From: a virus | DNA length: 41,660 nucleotides | Virus record (IMG/VR): IMGVR_UViG_3300037246_000761 | Location: 1 to 41,660 of that record | Reading direction: 5' to 3' (one strand) | Part shown: positions 1 through 7,008 of the stretch, piece after piece | Numbering within the stretch: position 1 is the stretch's first letter | Layout of the letters: each line of letters begins with the position of its first letter | Made by a program: the position numbers and the translations under genes | Notes under the pieces: generated by a model | The model's input: the letters and a program-made list of their open reading frames with translations, nothing else | Database searches by the model: none | What the model was told of the DNA's origin: nothing

Positions 1-11
1 AAACAGTAAAT

Positions 12-287
12 ATGTGTTTACATTCTGCTTTTCGTGCATGTCAGCTTTTAATGGATAAAAAATCGAAAGACTATGGTGATGTCGATGAGTCTAGAAGCAG
101 TTATTTTCCATTCGGTGATAAATCATATGCGACAATGTTACACACTAAGATGGAAAGAATTAAAAATTTAATTGAAAACGATGAAAAACATAATTTTGAA
201 AGTCTTAAAGATACTGTAATGGATTTAATTAATTATGGTGCTTTTTATTATGCTTATCTTAATGAAAAGGAAAATGATAATGGGTAA
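12..287 (+). CDS. Nmad1/DUF1599-like protein, probably 5'-truncated by the window edge
   Basis: Small all-alpha protein with the pattern K-x-K-D-Y-G-D near residue 17, a central K-M-E-R-I segment and a C-terminal D-x-x-x-D-L-I-N-Y helix. I associate this layout with DUF1599 ('nucleotide modification associated domain 1'), which resembles MazG-type NTP pyrophosphatases. The frame stays open to the left edge (positions 3-11 have no stop) and no ribosome site is visible, so the true start may lie upstream. It overlaps the next gene, a dCMP-hydroxymethylase-like enzyme, by 8 nt. Inference: it may handle a nucleotide in the same pathway, for example by removing dCTP. Family assignment is by pattern memory only. 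Confidence 0.6.
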   Translation: MCLHSAFRACQLLMDKKSKDYGDVDESRSSYFPFGDKSYATMLHTKMERIKNLIENDEKHNFESLKDTVMDLINYGAFYYAYLNEKENDNG

Positions 288-1155
288 TCATATCCCAGAA
301 GAATTCCCTGAATATTTTAATATTGAACCTTGGTATAAATTATTTCAAGACGTAAATGAAGCCCCCGTCTCATCACCACGGGGTTTTAAAACAAAGGAAT
401 GTCTTTCGTATAAGTTTGAATTACTTGATCCTTTAAATCAAAGGTGGTGTTTATTCGGTGAACGTAAATTAAATATTGGATATACTTGTCTTGAATTCCT
501 TTGGTATTTACGAGCAGATAATTCTGATATTTCAATTGGTGATCATGCTAAAATCTGGCGAGAACTGGCAGCGAAAGGAGTTCTTCAGTCAAACTATGGT
601 GAATATATATTTAAACAAGGTCAATTACAAAGAGTGATGCAAGAACTAACAAATGATCCTGATAGCCGCAGAGCAAGTATTATGATATTACAGCCTGGGC
701 ATTTTAATGATCAAACAGCTGATATTCCATGCACACTTGGTTTAACATTTCAAATTAGAAACATGAGACTTAACATGCACACACACATGCGGTCGTCTGA
801 TATTGTTTTTGGAATGGGTATTGATATTCCATGCTTCACATGGACTCAAGAATTATTATGTAATTTATTGAAACGTAAATTCCCAACTTTAAAAATGGGA
901 ACATATTATCATACATCAGATTCGATGCACGTTTATGAAAGACATTTTGAAATGGTGAATAAAGTTGTAACATCTGATCCACTTGTTTTAAATGCTATCC
1001 ACGAACCTAAAATAAGCGGGTCTAGAGAAGCTGAGTTTATAATTAACAATGCTGATATTCTTTCGTATGAAAGAGATAAAATTCCTCCTGGGTATCATTG
1101 GGCTTTATGGCTTAATGATCAAGCACAATCTGAAATAGAAAGAAAACAAAAATGA
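280..1155 (+). CDS. Thymidylate synthase-fold enzyme, predicted dCMP hydroxymethylase (or dCMP methylase)
   Basis: 291 residues from ATG 280, preceded by AAGG at 267-270; an in-frame ATG at 274 is spaced too tightly. TS-family landmarks: P-D-S-R-R at 127-131, catalytic Cys151 in DIPCTLG, R-S-S-D at 171-174, and S-D-S-M-H-V-Y at 213-219 binding the sugar. The residue at the E. coli TS Asn177 position is Asp182. Known from the family: T4 dCMP hydroxymethylase has Asp179, 31 residues after Cys148, and here Cys151 to Asp182 is also 31. SNYG, PDSRR, MRS-D and VFG blocks match T4 gp42 as I remember it. The enzyme should therefore use dCMP rather than dUMP. Hydroxymethyl versus methyl product cannot be decided from sequence. 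It overlaps genes on both sides. Confidence 0.8.
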   Translation: MGNHIPEEFPEYFNIEPWYKLFQDVNEAPVSSPRGFKTKECLSYKFELLDPLNQRWCLFGERKLNIGYTCLEFLWYLRADNSDISIGDHAKIWRELAAKGVLQSNYGEYIFKQGQLQRVMQELTNDPDSRRASIMILQPGHFNDQTADIPCTLGLTFQIRNMRLNMHTHMRSSDIVFGMGIDIPCFTWTQELLCNLLKRKFPTLKMGTYYHTSDSMHVYERHFEMVNKVVTSDPLVLNAIHEPKISGSREAEFIINNADILSYERDKIPPGYHWALWLNDQAQSEIERKQK

Positions 1156-2138
1156 ATACTATAACATTAGGTGAAATGAATGATGCGTTAGACTCAGTAA
1201 AACAAGTTATTACTAAGACTGATGCACTTTGGCAAATTTATCATTTTAAAGATGGTGAATTAAAAGTACAAAGTCGTAATATGAAAGCTGGCATACCTGT
1301 TATGTTCGATGGGGAGATGATTGTTCCTATGGCTGATTACGATAAAATTATGAAAACATTAAGGGTTGATCCTGAAGTAATAATAGGACCAAAACAAGTG
1401 GTATTTAAATCAGGAAAAACTAGAGCAACATTATCGCAAATCCCTGTTGCAGAAGTTTTTAAAGTGGATGAATTAGAAGGTATAGAAATTGATCTTGATG
1501 AAAAATTCATGGAGAATTTAAAAATTCTTTACCCATTAATAGAAAGTGCTGATAATCCTGACTTTAAAAATTCAGTTATTTGCATTAATGGTAAAATGAT
1601 AGCTACTCATAAAGGTCAGATTATAATTATAACAGAACATGAAATCTTTGATGATGAAGATGTGAAGTGTTTATTACCTGCAGATTTAATAAGATTTTTA
1701 ATTAATAAAAAAGTACCGCCTGAAGAAATGATATTAAATAAAAACGCAGTCCAATTCAAATGGCCTGATGACTCATGGATAATCAGTTCTCTTGTCGCAG
1801 GTTCGGTTCCAAAGAAAATGTTTTCATTAATATCAAGTATTGAAGATTGTGAATGGGAAATGACTGATGAACATTCACAAGCAATACATGATGTAATAGC
1901 AATGGGAGCAAGTAGAATAACATTCGATGAAAGTGGAGCTTGGGCAGAAATTGATCAAGGGAAATTTAATACCGGTATAATGTTCCCTTTAAATGAAACT
2001 AAAAAATCTGTATGGGATACTAGACATCTGAAAATAGCTTTAAATATTGCTGATAAATTTGACTTTACACAACACCCGAAACCTGGGACATTTAGCGGAG
2101 AAGGAGTACGGGGTTTAATTGCTCCAATGTTAGGATGA
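1152..2138 (+). CDS. Putative DNA polymerase sliding clamp (beta-clamp-like)
   Basis: 328 residues, overlapping both neighbours by 4 nt (ATGA type) and lying directly before the DNA polymerase. The sequence shows alternating short strands and helices consistent with a repeated clamp domain. Middle-domain signals: F-K-N-S-V near residue 138, then A-T-H-K-G near 151 (compare the clamp pattern 'ATDGHR'), a P-A-D-L-I-R helix near 177, and S-S-L-V-A-G-S-V-P-K near 211 (compare 'rLieGkfPd'). Length is near bacterial beta clamps (about 366) and well above T4 gp45. Role inferred: processivity ring for the adjacent polymerase. Similarity is weak and based on pattern; structure prediction would settle it. 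Confidence 0.55.
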   Translation: MNTITLGEMNDALDSVKQVITKTDALWQIYHFKDGELKVQSRNMKAGIPVMFDGEMIVPMADYDKIMKTLRVDPEVIIGPKQVVFKSGKTRATLSQIPVAEVFKVDELEGIEIDLDEKFMENLKILYPLIESADNPDFKNSVICINGKMIATHKGQIIIITEHEIFDDEDVKCLLPADLIRFLINKKVPPEEMILNKNAVQFKWPDDSWIISSLVAGSVPKKMFSLISSIEDCEWEMTDEHSQAIHDVIAMGASRITFDESGAWAEIDQGKFNTGIMFPLNETKKSVWDTRHLKIALNIADKFDFTQHPKPGTFSGEGVRGLIAPMLG

Positions 2139-4081
2139 GTTTATTTCTTGATACACCAGATTGGACTAGACCAACAACGTTCCCTAAATTAAAAGGGTTA
2201 GTGGGATTAGATTTTGAGACTGAAGACCCTTACTTAAAAACCCACGGACCTTCTTGGGCTTTTGCTGGTATAGGTAAAGTAATCGGTATAGGTATTTCAA
2301 CTGATGATGGAGAATATTACTATCCTGTTGGTCATGATATTGGAAACATGGATGATATACCAAAAATATGGGCATGGTTAAAAGATGAACTAGAAACTAA
2401 CCCTGACCCTTCACTTGAAATGATCGTGATGAACTGGACTTATGAAATGGGTTGGTTCAGAAGAAATGGAATTAACCCTACTTGCCCAGTACGTGATCCT
2501 GGTATCGCAATGGCGTTAGTTGATGAATGTAGAATAAGTTATAGTTTAAACGCTATTTCCCAAACAGTTTTAGGGGATGGGAAATATTCTGATGATCTTA
2601 AATCTTATGCAGAGATGTTTGGACTTAAAGATTATATGTCGCAATTAAAGAAACTACCCCCTATGTATGTTGGTCCTTATTGTGAACAAGATGCAAAATT
2701 AGCAAAAGATAATTGGATCGAACTCCTCAAACAAATTGAAAGATTAGGTTTATCACGAGTATTAAAATTAGAGCATGAAGTAATGCCGGCTGTATTAGAT
2801 ATGCGATGGAATGGTATTCTTGTTGATGTTCCTAAAGCAAAAGAAACAGTTGATAAATTAAAAAAACAAGAACAAAAACTAATAAAAGAAATTAAAAGAC
2901 AATCTGGTTGTGAAGTAGAGATATGGGCACAAGACTCAATCGCTGATGCAATGACATTATTAGGTATAGAATACCCTGTTTCTAAATCCGGTAAACCATC
3001 GTTTCAAGCTGAATGGTTAGAAAATCATGAACATGAAGTTCCAAGAATGATTGTGAAAGCACGACAGCTTAATAAAGTTCAAGGTACTTTTATTCAATCA
3101 TACTTTCTTGACAACCAGTTTAATGGTCGAATTCATTGTACATTTACTCCTTTACGTTCTGATGAAGGTGGTGCTGTGACTGGACGATTCTCTTCTAGTA
3201 ACCCTAATTTCCAAAATCTCCCTGCTCGTAAAGGTGAATATGCAGCAATGGTTAGAGGTTTAGTACTTCCAGAAGAAGGTTGTCAATGGGCTGCTTTAGA
3301 TTATTCATCACAAGAACCTCGTTTAACTGTTCACTTTGCAGCTCTTGCAGGTTGTCCTGGTGCAGATATTGCAGTAAAAGAATATCTCGATAACCCCCGG
3401 ACAGACTATCATCAATTTGTTGCTGATTTGACGGGGTTGAAAAGGAAAGATGCTAAAGAAGTAAATTTAGGATTACCTTATGGAATGGGTGGTGCAAAAT
3501 TATGTAGAGAAAAACTAAAATTACCAACACGTTTTGCTATCTTTGGAAAATGGGGAAGTACTCCACAATATTTCGATGATTGGAATGATGCTTCTGCTTA
3601 TCAAGATAAACATCAAACAAGAAGTCCTATTGAAGTAGCTGGTGAAGAAGGTCAGAAGATATTGGATGCTTATCATGAACGTTTGCCTTATATGAAAAGC
3701 TTAATGAAGATGGTAACTGATCAAGCTGTTAAAAAAGGTTTTATTAAAACGTTGTTAGGAAGACATAGACATTTCATAGGCAAAGATGAAAAAGTAACAA
3801 AATATAATCGTAAAAAAGCTTTTTCATATAAAGCTCTTAATTCTTTAATTCAAGGAAGTGCTGCTGATCAAACAAAACAAGCAATGATTGATTTACATCG
3901 TGAAGGTGTGTTAATGCATGTCACTGTTCATGATGAATTAGGTATTTCTGTAGAGAATAAAAAACAAGCTGATGATGCTGCAGAGATAATGATGCAAGCT
4001 GCTCCATTAAAAGTTCCAACTATTGTTGATGTAGAGATTGGAAAAACATGGGCTGCAAGTATGGGTTTAGAAAGTAAGTAA
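2135..4081 (+). CDS. polA-like: Family A (Pol I-type) DNA polymerase with 3'-5' exonuclease
   Basis: 648 residues. Exonuclease motifs: D26-F-E28 (Exo I), N100-x3-E104 (Exo II) and Y182-x3-D186 (Exo III). Polymerase motifs: TGRFSSSNPNFQNLP at 349-363, motif A around Asp389 (LDYSSQEPR), motif B with Arg437, Lys441, Leu445 and Tyr449, and motif C His599-Asp600-Glu601. There is no 5'-nuclease domain, as in T7-type phage polymerases. The residue equivalent to E. coli Phe762 is Leu445. An insertion of roughly 50 residues follows motif B (about 455-505). It forms an overlapping block with the clamp and dCMP-modifying genes and is the replicative polymerase candidate. Confidence 0.97.
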   Translation: MSLFLDTPDWTRPTTFPKLKGLVGLDFETEDPYLKTHGPSWAFAGIGKVIGIGISTDDGEYYYPVGHDIGNMDDIPKIWAWLKDELETNPDPSLEMIVMNWTYEMGWFRRNGINPTCPVRDPGIAMALVDECRISYSLNAISQTVLGDGKYSDDLKSYAEMFGLKDYMSQLKKLPPMYVGPYCEQDAKLAKDNWIELLKQIERLGLSRVLKLEHEVMPAVLDMRWNGILVDVPKAKETVDKLKKQEQKLIKEIKRQSGCEVEIWAQDSIADAMTLLGIEYPVSKSGKPSFQAEWLENHEHEVPRMIVKARQLNKVQGTFIQSYFLDNQFNGRIHCTFTPLRSDEGGAVTGRFSSSNPNFQNLPARKGEYAAMVRGLVLPEEGCQWAALDYSSQEPRLTVHFAALAGCPGADIAVKEYLDNPRTDYHQFVADLTGLKRKDAKEVNLGLPYGMGGAKLCREKLKLPTRFAIFGKWGSTPQYFDDWNDASAYQDKHQTRSPIEVAGEEGQKILDAYHERLPYMKSLMKMVTDQAVKKGFIKTLLGRHRHFIGKDEKVTKYNRKKAFSYKALNSLIQGSAADQTKQAMIDLHREGVLMHVTVHDELGISVENKKQADDAAEIMMQAAPLKVPTIVDVEIGKTWAASMGLESK

Positions 4082-4083
4082 AG

Positions 4084-4112
4084 TTGTAAAATTATGAAGA
4101 ATGATATATAAT
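4084..4112 (+). promoter_or_regulatory. Sigma70-type promoter for the dCMP deaminase
   Basis: TTGTAA at 4084-4089, a 17-bp spacer and a perfect TATAAT at 4107-4112, starting 3 nt after the polymerase stop codon. AAAGGA follows near 4117, ahead of the ATG at 4130. This promoter lacks the GGAAAG spacer box seen in the three promoters further right. Confidence 0.7.
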
Positions 4113-4129
4113 ATAGAAAGGAATGAAAA

Positions 4130-4636
4130 ATGATTGTATCTACACATAAATGGGATAAGCGTTTTTTAGAACAAGCTTTAAAGATTGCTGAATGGAGTAA
4201 AGACCCTTCAACTAAAGTTGGGTGTGTTGTTGTGAACCCTGAGTCAAGGTCTATCCTTTGTACTGGATATAATGGCTTACCTAGAGGGATCAAGGACACT
4301 ACAGAACGCCTAACTGATAGGAATTTTAAGTATCACGTGACAGCTCATGCAGAAATCAATGCAATTTGTAATGCTGCACGTGATGGTGTTAGTATAAACG
4401 GAGCAACAGTATTTTCTACTTGGATACCATGTTGTGGTCATAAAGATGGATTATTCCCATCATGCTCTAGTGCACTTATTCAAGTAGGTATTAAAAGAGT
4501 AGTAGTACCAGCAATGGAAATTCCTGAACGTTGGAAAGAGTCGTTTGAATTATCAAAAGAATTATTTGAAGAAGCTGGGGTGGCTTTTGTAACTGTTGAC
4601 ATGGATGATACCCAATGCGAAGAGGTGACAAGTTAA
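4130..4636 (+). CDS. dCMP deaminase (deoxycytidylate deaminase)
   Basis: 168 residues, zinc-dependent cytidine-deaminase fold. K-D-P-S-T-K-V-G-C near 25, the catalytic H73-A-E75 motif, and zinc ligands Pro100-Cys101 plus a distal Cys112 followed by S-S-A-L-I-Q-V-G-I. The usual PCxxC is stretched: Cys102 follows Cys101 directly and the likely third ligand is eleven residues after Cys101. Reaction: dCMP to dUMP, feeding dTMP synthesis and possibly allosterically controlled by dCTP/dTTP. Strong ribosome site (AAAGGA) and its own promoter at 4084. It competes for dCMP with the enzyme at 280-1155, as in T4. The following gene overlaps its end by 22 nt. Confidence 0.9.
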   Translation: MIVSTHKWDKRFLEQALKIAEWSKDPSTKVGCVVVNPESRSILCTGYNGLPRGIKDTTERLTDRNFKYHVTAHAEINAICNAARDGVSINGATVFSTWIPCCGHKDGLFPSCSSALIQVGIKRVVVPAMEIPERWKESFELSKELFEEAGVAFVTVDMDDTQCEEVTS

Positions 4637-4803
4637 ATTTATATATGACAGTTTTATGGCTGACTTTTGCTGTGATTGCTTTTACTTTTATATTATTAAA
4701 TATTAAAAAAATAGCAAATGAAGAAGTAATGCTTTCATTTATCAGTACTTTTTTAATTTTAGTTATTTGTTTTATTGTAAAGATTTATAAAATTTTAAAA
4801 TAA
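4615..4803 (+). CDS. Small two-span membrane protein
   Basis: 62 residues with two hydrophobic segments (about residues 11-29 and 39-57) separated by a short charged loop, N-A/I-K-K-I-A-N-E-E. It begins inside the end of the deaminase gene (22-nt overlap), which suggests translational coupling; an alternative ATG lies at 4645. No family recognised. The gene ends just before the promoter cassette at 4805. Confidence 0.5.
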   Translation: MRRGDKLNLYMTVLWLTFAVIAFTFILLNIKKIANEEVMLSFISTFLILVICFIVKIYKILK

Positions 4804-4804
4804 G

Positions 4805-4871
4805 ACTATAGAAACTTTTTTCACATAATCGCAAAATTTCTATTTACATAACTATGGAAAGTTTGTATAAA
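4805..4871 (+). promoter_or_regulatory. Promoter cassette 1: sigma70 promoter plus two GGAAA-type boxes
   Basis: Core promoter TTTACA at 4843-4848, 17-bp spacer, TATAAA at 4866-4871. The spacer contains ACTATGGAAAGTTTG (4851-4865). A related box, ACTATAGAAACTTTT, lies at 4805-4819. The same two-box arrangement recurs at 6895-6961, and a one-box version at 6002-6030. Repetition of spacer sequence, which sigma70 does not need, points to a regulator-binding site. It drives the gene at 4919. Confidence 0.75.
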
Positions 4872-4893
4872 GAATTATTAATAGGCAACGATG

Positions 4894-4918
4894 CCCCAAA
4901 CGAATAAAGGAATTGAAA
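4894..4918 (+). promoter_or_regulatory. Conserved 5' leader with small hairpin, copy 1
   Basis: GGCA-ACGA-TGCC (4894-4905) can form a 4-bp hairpin. It is followed by CCCAAACGAATAAAGGA and the ATG at 4919. The second copy at 6975-7008 has GGC-AATGAA-GCC and the same CCCCAAAxGAATAA tail. Conservation of an untranslated leader suggests a translational or mRNA-stability role. Confidence 0.55.
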
Positions 4919-5398
4919 ATGACTAGATTAGCTAACTCCATTTGTAAAGAACTAACAATCAAACAGTTAACTGCTTTATATAATCAAAAAGCAGATCGTA
5001 AAATCAAAAAATTTGACTCAAAAGATAAAGCAGCAATACGTATTGGTAAATTGCTTGATGAAAAGTTGCTTTATTTAACAAAAGATTTGAAACATCTTAA
5101 ACCTCTTTCTGAATTATACTCTAAAGAACAGTATGAAAAAGTTACTGGACAAGAATATCCCCAACCCAAAAAACGTTCTGGCAGATACTCCCCAGACCAA
5201 ATCATAACTGTTCTTAGAGAACATCCTATTAAACGGGGTTCTAAACGTAACCCATATGAACATTATAAATCAGATATGACTGTTCAAGAAGCACTCAACA
5301 CTGGTGTGATTACGTCACGTGATTTAAATTGGGATGCTAAAGAAGATCGTCCTGGCGGTGCTGTAATTGAAATTAATGATCCTAAAGAAAGGAAGTGA
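4919..5398 (+). CDS. Conserved-looking phage protein of unknown function
   Basis: 159 residues from the ATG at 4919 with AAAGGA 9 nt upstream, so a TTG at 4913 is unlikely to be the start. The N-terminal half is basic, with K-K-F-x-S-K-D-K-A-A-I-R-I-G-K-L-L at about 32-48, resembling a short helix-turn-helix-like module seen in many phage early proteins. The C-terminal half has M-T-V-Q-E-A-L-N-T-G-V-I near 121. No catalytic motif is visible. First gene after promoter cassette 1; the next gene (YopX-like) follows its stop by 1 nt. Function unknown. Confidence 0.75.
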   Translation: MTRLANSICKELTIKQLTALYNQKADRKIKKFDSKDKAAIRIGKLLDEKLLYLTKDLKHLKPLSELYSKEQYEKVTGQEYPQPKKRSGRYSPDQIITVLREHPIKRGSKRNPYEHYKSDMTVQEALNTGVITSRDLNWDAKEDRPGGAVIEINDPKERK

Positions 5399-5399
5399 T

Positions 5400-5852
5400 A
5401 TGCGAGATATTAAATTTAGATGGTGGTATGAGTGCTTTAAGGGGACTGCTGTAAAAGATAAATATTTTGAATCCCATATTGTGAAGTATAGTGCTGAAAG
5501 TTACGCTCTTAGTATTATCTCTCGCGACTATCTTGCTAAGGGTATCAGTTGGGCCAGGCAACCTTTATTCGAACAATTCACAGGACTGACCGACAAGAAC
5601 GGTAAGGAGATTTATGAGGGGGATATAATACGCATTCATTATGACGATCCTATAGATGGGATTGTTAGATGGTTCAGTAGAGATGTTGACGAAGGAATGT
5701 ACGGTATGGAAACCGCGAAATGGGTTTTAGATAAATATTTATTAGAAGATAATGTTGAAGCTGTGAAACATGTTTATCATTTATCGTCTGAAAAATATAG
5801 GGAAGTAATCGGCAATATTCACCAGAATAATGATCCTAAAAAGGAGAACTGA
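5400..5852 (+). CDS. YopX-like phage protein
   Basis: 150 residues; start ATG 5400 (M-R-D-I-K-F-R, the usual YopX beginning) with AAAGGAAG just upstream. Hallmark block Q-F-T-G-L-T-D-K-N-G-K-E-I-Y-E-G-D-I-I at about 58-76, then a small beta-rich C-terminal part ending I-G-N-I-H-x-N-N-D-P. A longer than usual insertion sits between the hallmark and the C-terminal block. YopX proteins are common in phage early regions and their function is not established. Cotranscribed with the gene at 4919. Confidence 0.9.
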   Translation: MRDIKFRWWYECFKGTAVKDKYFESHIVKYSAESYALSIISRDYLAKGISWARQPLFEQFTGLTDKNGKEIYEGDIIRIHYDDPIDGIVRWFSRDVDEGMYGMETAKWVLDKYLLEDNVEAVKHVYHLSSEKYREVIGNIHQNNDPKKEN

Positions 5853-5853
5853 T

Positions 5854-5985
5854 ATGGAAAATCAATTAAAAGTATTAAAGCAAATTAATCACTATCTCAT
5901 TATTATTACTGCGATATTGTCAAGTTGGTTTGGGTTTACTATTGGGCAATGGCTTTCAGATTTAGGTGTGACTTTTCCTTTTTAA
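5854..5985 (+). CDS. Small single-span membrane protein, 43 residues
   Basis: ATG 5854 lies 8 nt after AAGGAG (5841-5846) and 1 nt after the YopX stop. It encodes 43 residues with one hydrophobic segment, I-I-I-T-A-I-L-S-S-W-F-G-F-T-I-G, at about 16-31, and ends at TAA 5983-5985. The strong ribosome site and tight spacing support a real gene despite its length. No family recognised. Confidence 0.55.
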   Translation: MENQLKVLKQINHYLIIITAILSSWFGFTIGQWLSDLGVTFPF

Positions 5986-6001
5986 GTTAATTAATAAATA
6001 G

Positions 6002-6030
6002 TTTACATAACCATAGAAAGTTGGTATACT
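6002..6030 (+). promoter_or_regulatory. Promoter 2 of the GGAAAG family (one box)
   Basis: TTTACA at 6002-6007, a 17-bp spacer and TATACT at 6025-6030. The spacer holds ACCATAGAAAGTTGG, a variant of the box in cassettes 1 and 3. I see no second upstream box and no GGC-GCC leader hairpin. It drives the small genes starting at 6065. Confidence 0.7.
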
Positions 6031-6064
6031 AAAACAGCGTTAAGCACAAATGAAGGAATGAAAA

Positions 6065-6259
6065 ATGAAGAAATTAAATACATTTTTATTTATCATAGTT
6101 GGTGGGATATTTTATATATCATTAATAGATTATTCAGCAAGTATCCCTACACTTTATCAAAGCATTAAAACGGGGTTATGTGTATATGTAGATGATCCTT
6201 TAAAACGATATTCATGTGAACGTCGACCACAAAAGTTTATACATAAGTGGGTGAAATAA
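6065..6259 (+). CDS. Small signal-anchored protein
   Basis: 64 residues; AAGGA about 8 nt before ATG 6065. N-terminal K-K then a hydrophobic segment at about 6-22, followed by a polar tail with two cysteines (C-V-Y-V-D-D and Y-S-C-E-R-R), suggesting a membrane-anchored or exported protein with a possible disulphide outside the cytoplasm. Its stop overlaps the next start (TAATG). No family recognised. Confidence 0.55.
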   Translation: MKKLNTFLFIIVGGIFYISLIDYSASIPTLYQSIKTGLCVYVDDPLKRYSCERRPQKFIHKWVK

Positions 6260-6699
6260 TGCCGCAGAAACTTAAAGCAAAAATTATTAAAGCACTTAAA
6301 GATAATAATTTAGTACAAGCAGTTATTCGAGAAGAGTGCAATAAAGATACAGAATTCCCAGTTGTAGAAATTGGAGATTTTTCAGAAATAAAAACTTCAA
6401 TCGGTACTCAAAAAACTTTAGTGGCAGTTGTGTTTACAGTTAAAGTCTGGACTTCAGATTTAGATAGAAAAACTAATACTGCTTTATTAGGTCGAGTGAA
6501 TAAAACAATTGGTGTATTAGATTTAACATCGAAGGAACATCTTGAACCTGAATTAAATGTTGAACATATCGCTACAAGAAAAATAATTGCAGGAAATAAA
6601 TTTGTGTATTGTGGTTTTTGTGTTTACTCTCTTGCTTTTATAAAGAAGACTAGAGAAAAAAGACTGCAACAAATAATGAAAGTATTTAATAATGGATGA
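6259..6699 (+). CDS. Unknown protein resembling DUF3168-type tail-completion proteins
   Basis: 146 residues from ATG 6259, overlapping the previous stop by 1 nt. N-terminal helix (L-K-A-K-I-I-K-A-L-K), then F-P-V-V-E-I-G-D near 32, a T-V-K-V-W-T-S strand near 60-66, a helix G-R-V-N-K-T-I-G-V-L and a late beta region. This order of elements recalls DUF3168/tail-terminator-like folds, though such genes normally lie in the tail module and a different tail terminator candidate is at 27460. It could be an unrelated early protein with a similar fold. Low confidence in function, good confidence that it is a gene. Confidence 0.65.
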   Translation: MPQKLKAKIIKALKDNNLVQAVIREECNKDTEFPVVEIGDFSEIKTSIGTQKTLVAVVFTVKVWTSDLDRKTNTALLGRVNKTIGVLDLTSKEHLEPELNVEHIATRKIIAGNKFVYCGFCVYSLAFIKKTREKRLQQIMKVFNNG

Positions 6700-6871
6700 A
6701 TATAATCGATGGATATTTGTTGCTGTTATGTATTTATTAATTGGGTTTTTAGTAAATGCAAAAACAGCAAGAATTCAAAAAGCATCAGGAAGAAAATGGA
6801 ACTCATGGATGGGGTTTATATTAATAGTTCTATGGTTCCCATTTCTAATCTTTCTGGTTATGAGTAAATAA
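6692..6871 (+). CDS. Small two-span membrane protein, 59 residues
   Basis: ATG 6692 overlaps the end of the previous gene by 8 nt and the frame runs to TAA 6869-6871. Two hydrophobic spans (about residues 7-21 and 40-57) flank a basic loop (K-T-A-R-I-Q-K-A-S-G-R-K). Overlap with the upstream stop suggests coupled translation. No clear ribosome site of its own and no family recognised. Confidence 0.5.
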   Translation: MDEYNRWIFVAVMYLLIGFLVNAKTARIQKASGRKWNSWMGFILIVLWFPFLIFLVMSK

Positions 6872-6894
6872 AACTTAACCTGCAATTTTTAAAG

Positions 6895-6961
6895 ACTATG
6901 GAAACTTTTTTCACTTTGATCGCATTTAATTATTTACATACTATGGAAAGTTTGATATAAT
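6895..6961 (+). promoter_or_regulatory. Promoter cassette 3: sigma70 promoter plus two GGAAA-type boxes
   Basis: TTTACA at 6933-6938, a 17-bp spacer and perfect TATAAT at 6956-6961. Spacer box ACTATGGAAAGTTTG at 6940-6954; upstream box ACTATGGAAACTTTT at 6895-6909. Distances and flanking text (TTCAC after the upstream box, ATCGCA between boxes) are nearly those of cassette 1, so the two are diverged duplicates or are held by selection. It drives the genes from 7009. Confidence 0.8.
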
Positions 6962-6974
6962 GATTTTACTAATT

Positions 6975-7008
6975 GGCAATGAAGCCCCAAATGAATAAGG
7001 AAAATGAA
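6975..7008 (+). promoter_or_regulatory. Conserved 5' leader with small hairpin, copy 2
   Basis: GGC-AATGAA-GCC at 6975-6986, then CCCAAATGAATAAGGA and ATG 7009. It is the counterpart of 4894-4918: hairpin position, the CCCCAAAxGAATAA tail and the ribosome site are conserved between two otherwise unrelated genes. Confidence 0.55.

Noticed and set aside
280-1155. Plain thymidylate synthase
   Set aside because: Asp182 replaces the dUMP-selecting Asn, and spacing and blocks match dCMP hydroxymethylase better. I keep the family uncertainty in the confidence value.
3928-4299. Reverse-strand frame over the polymerase end and deaminase start
   Set aside because: Runs antisense across two well-supported genes and a promoter; no ribosome site.
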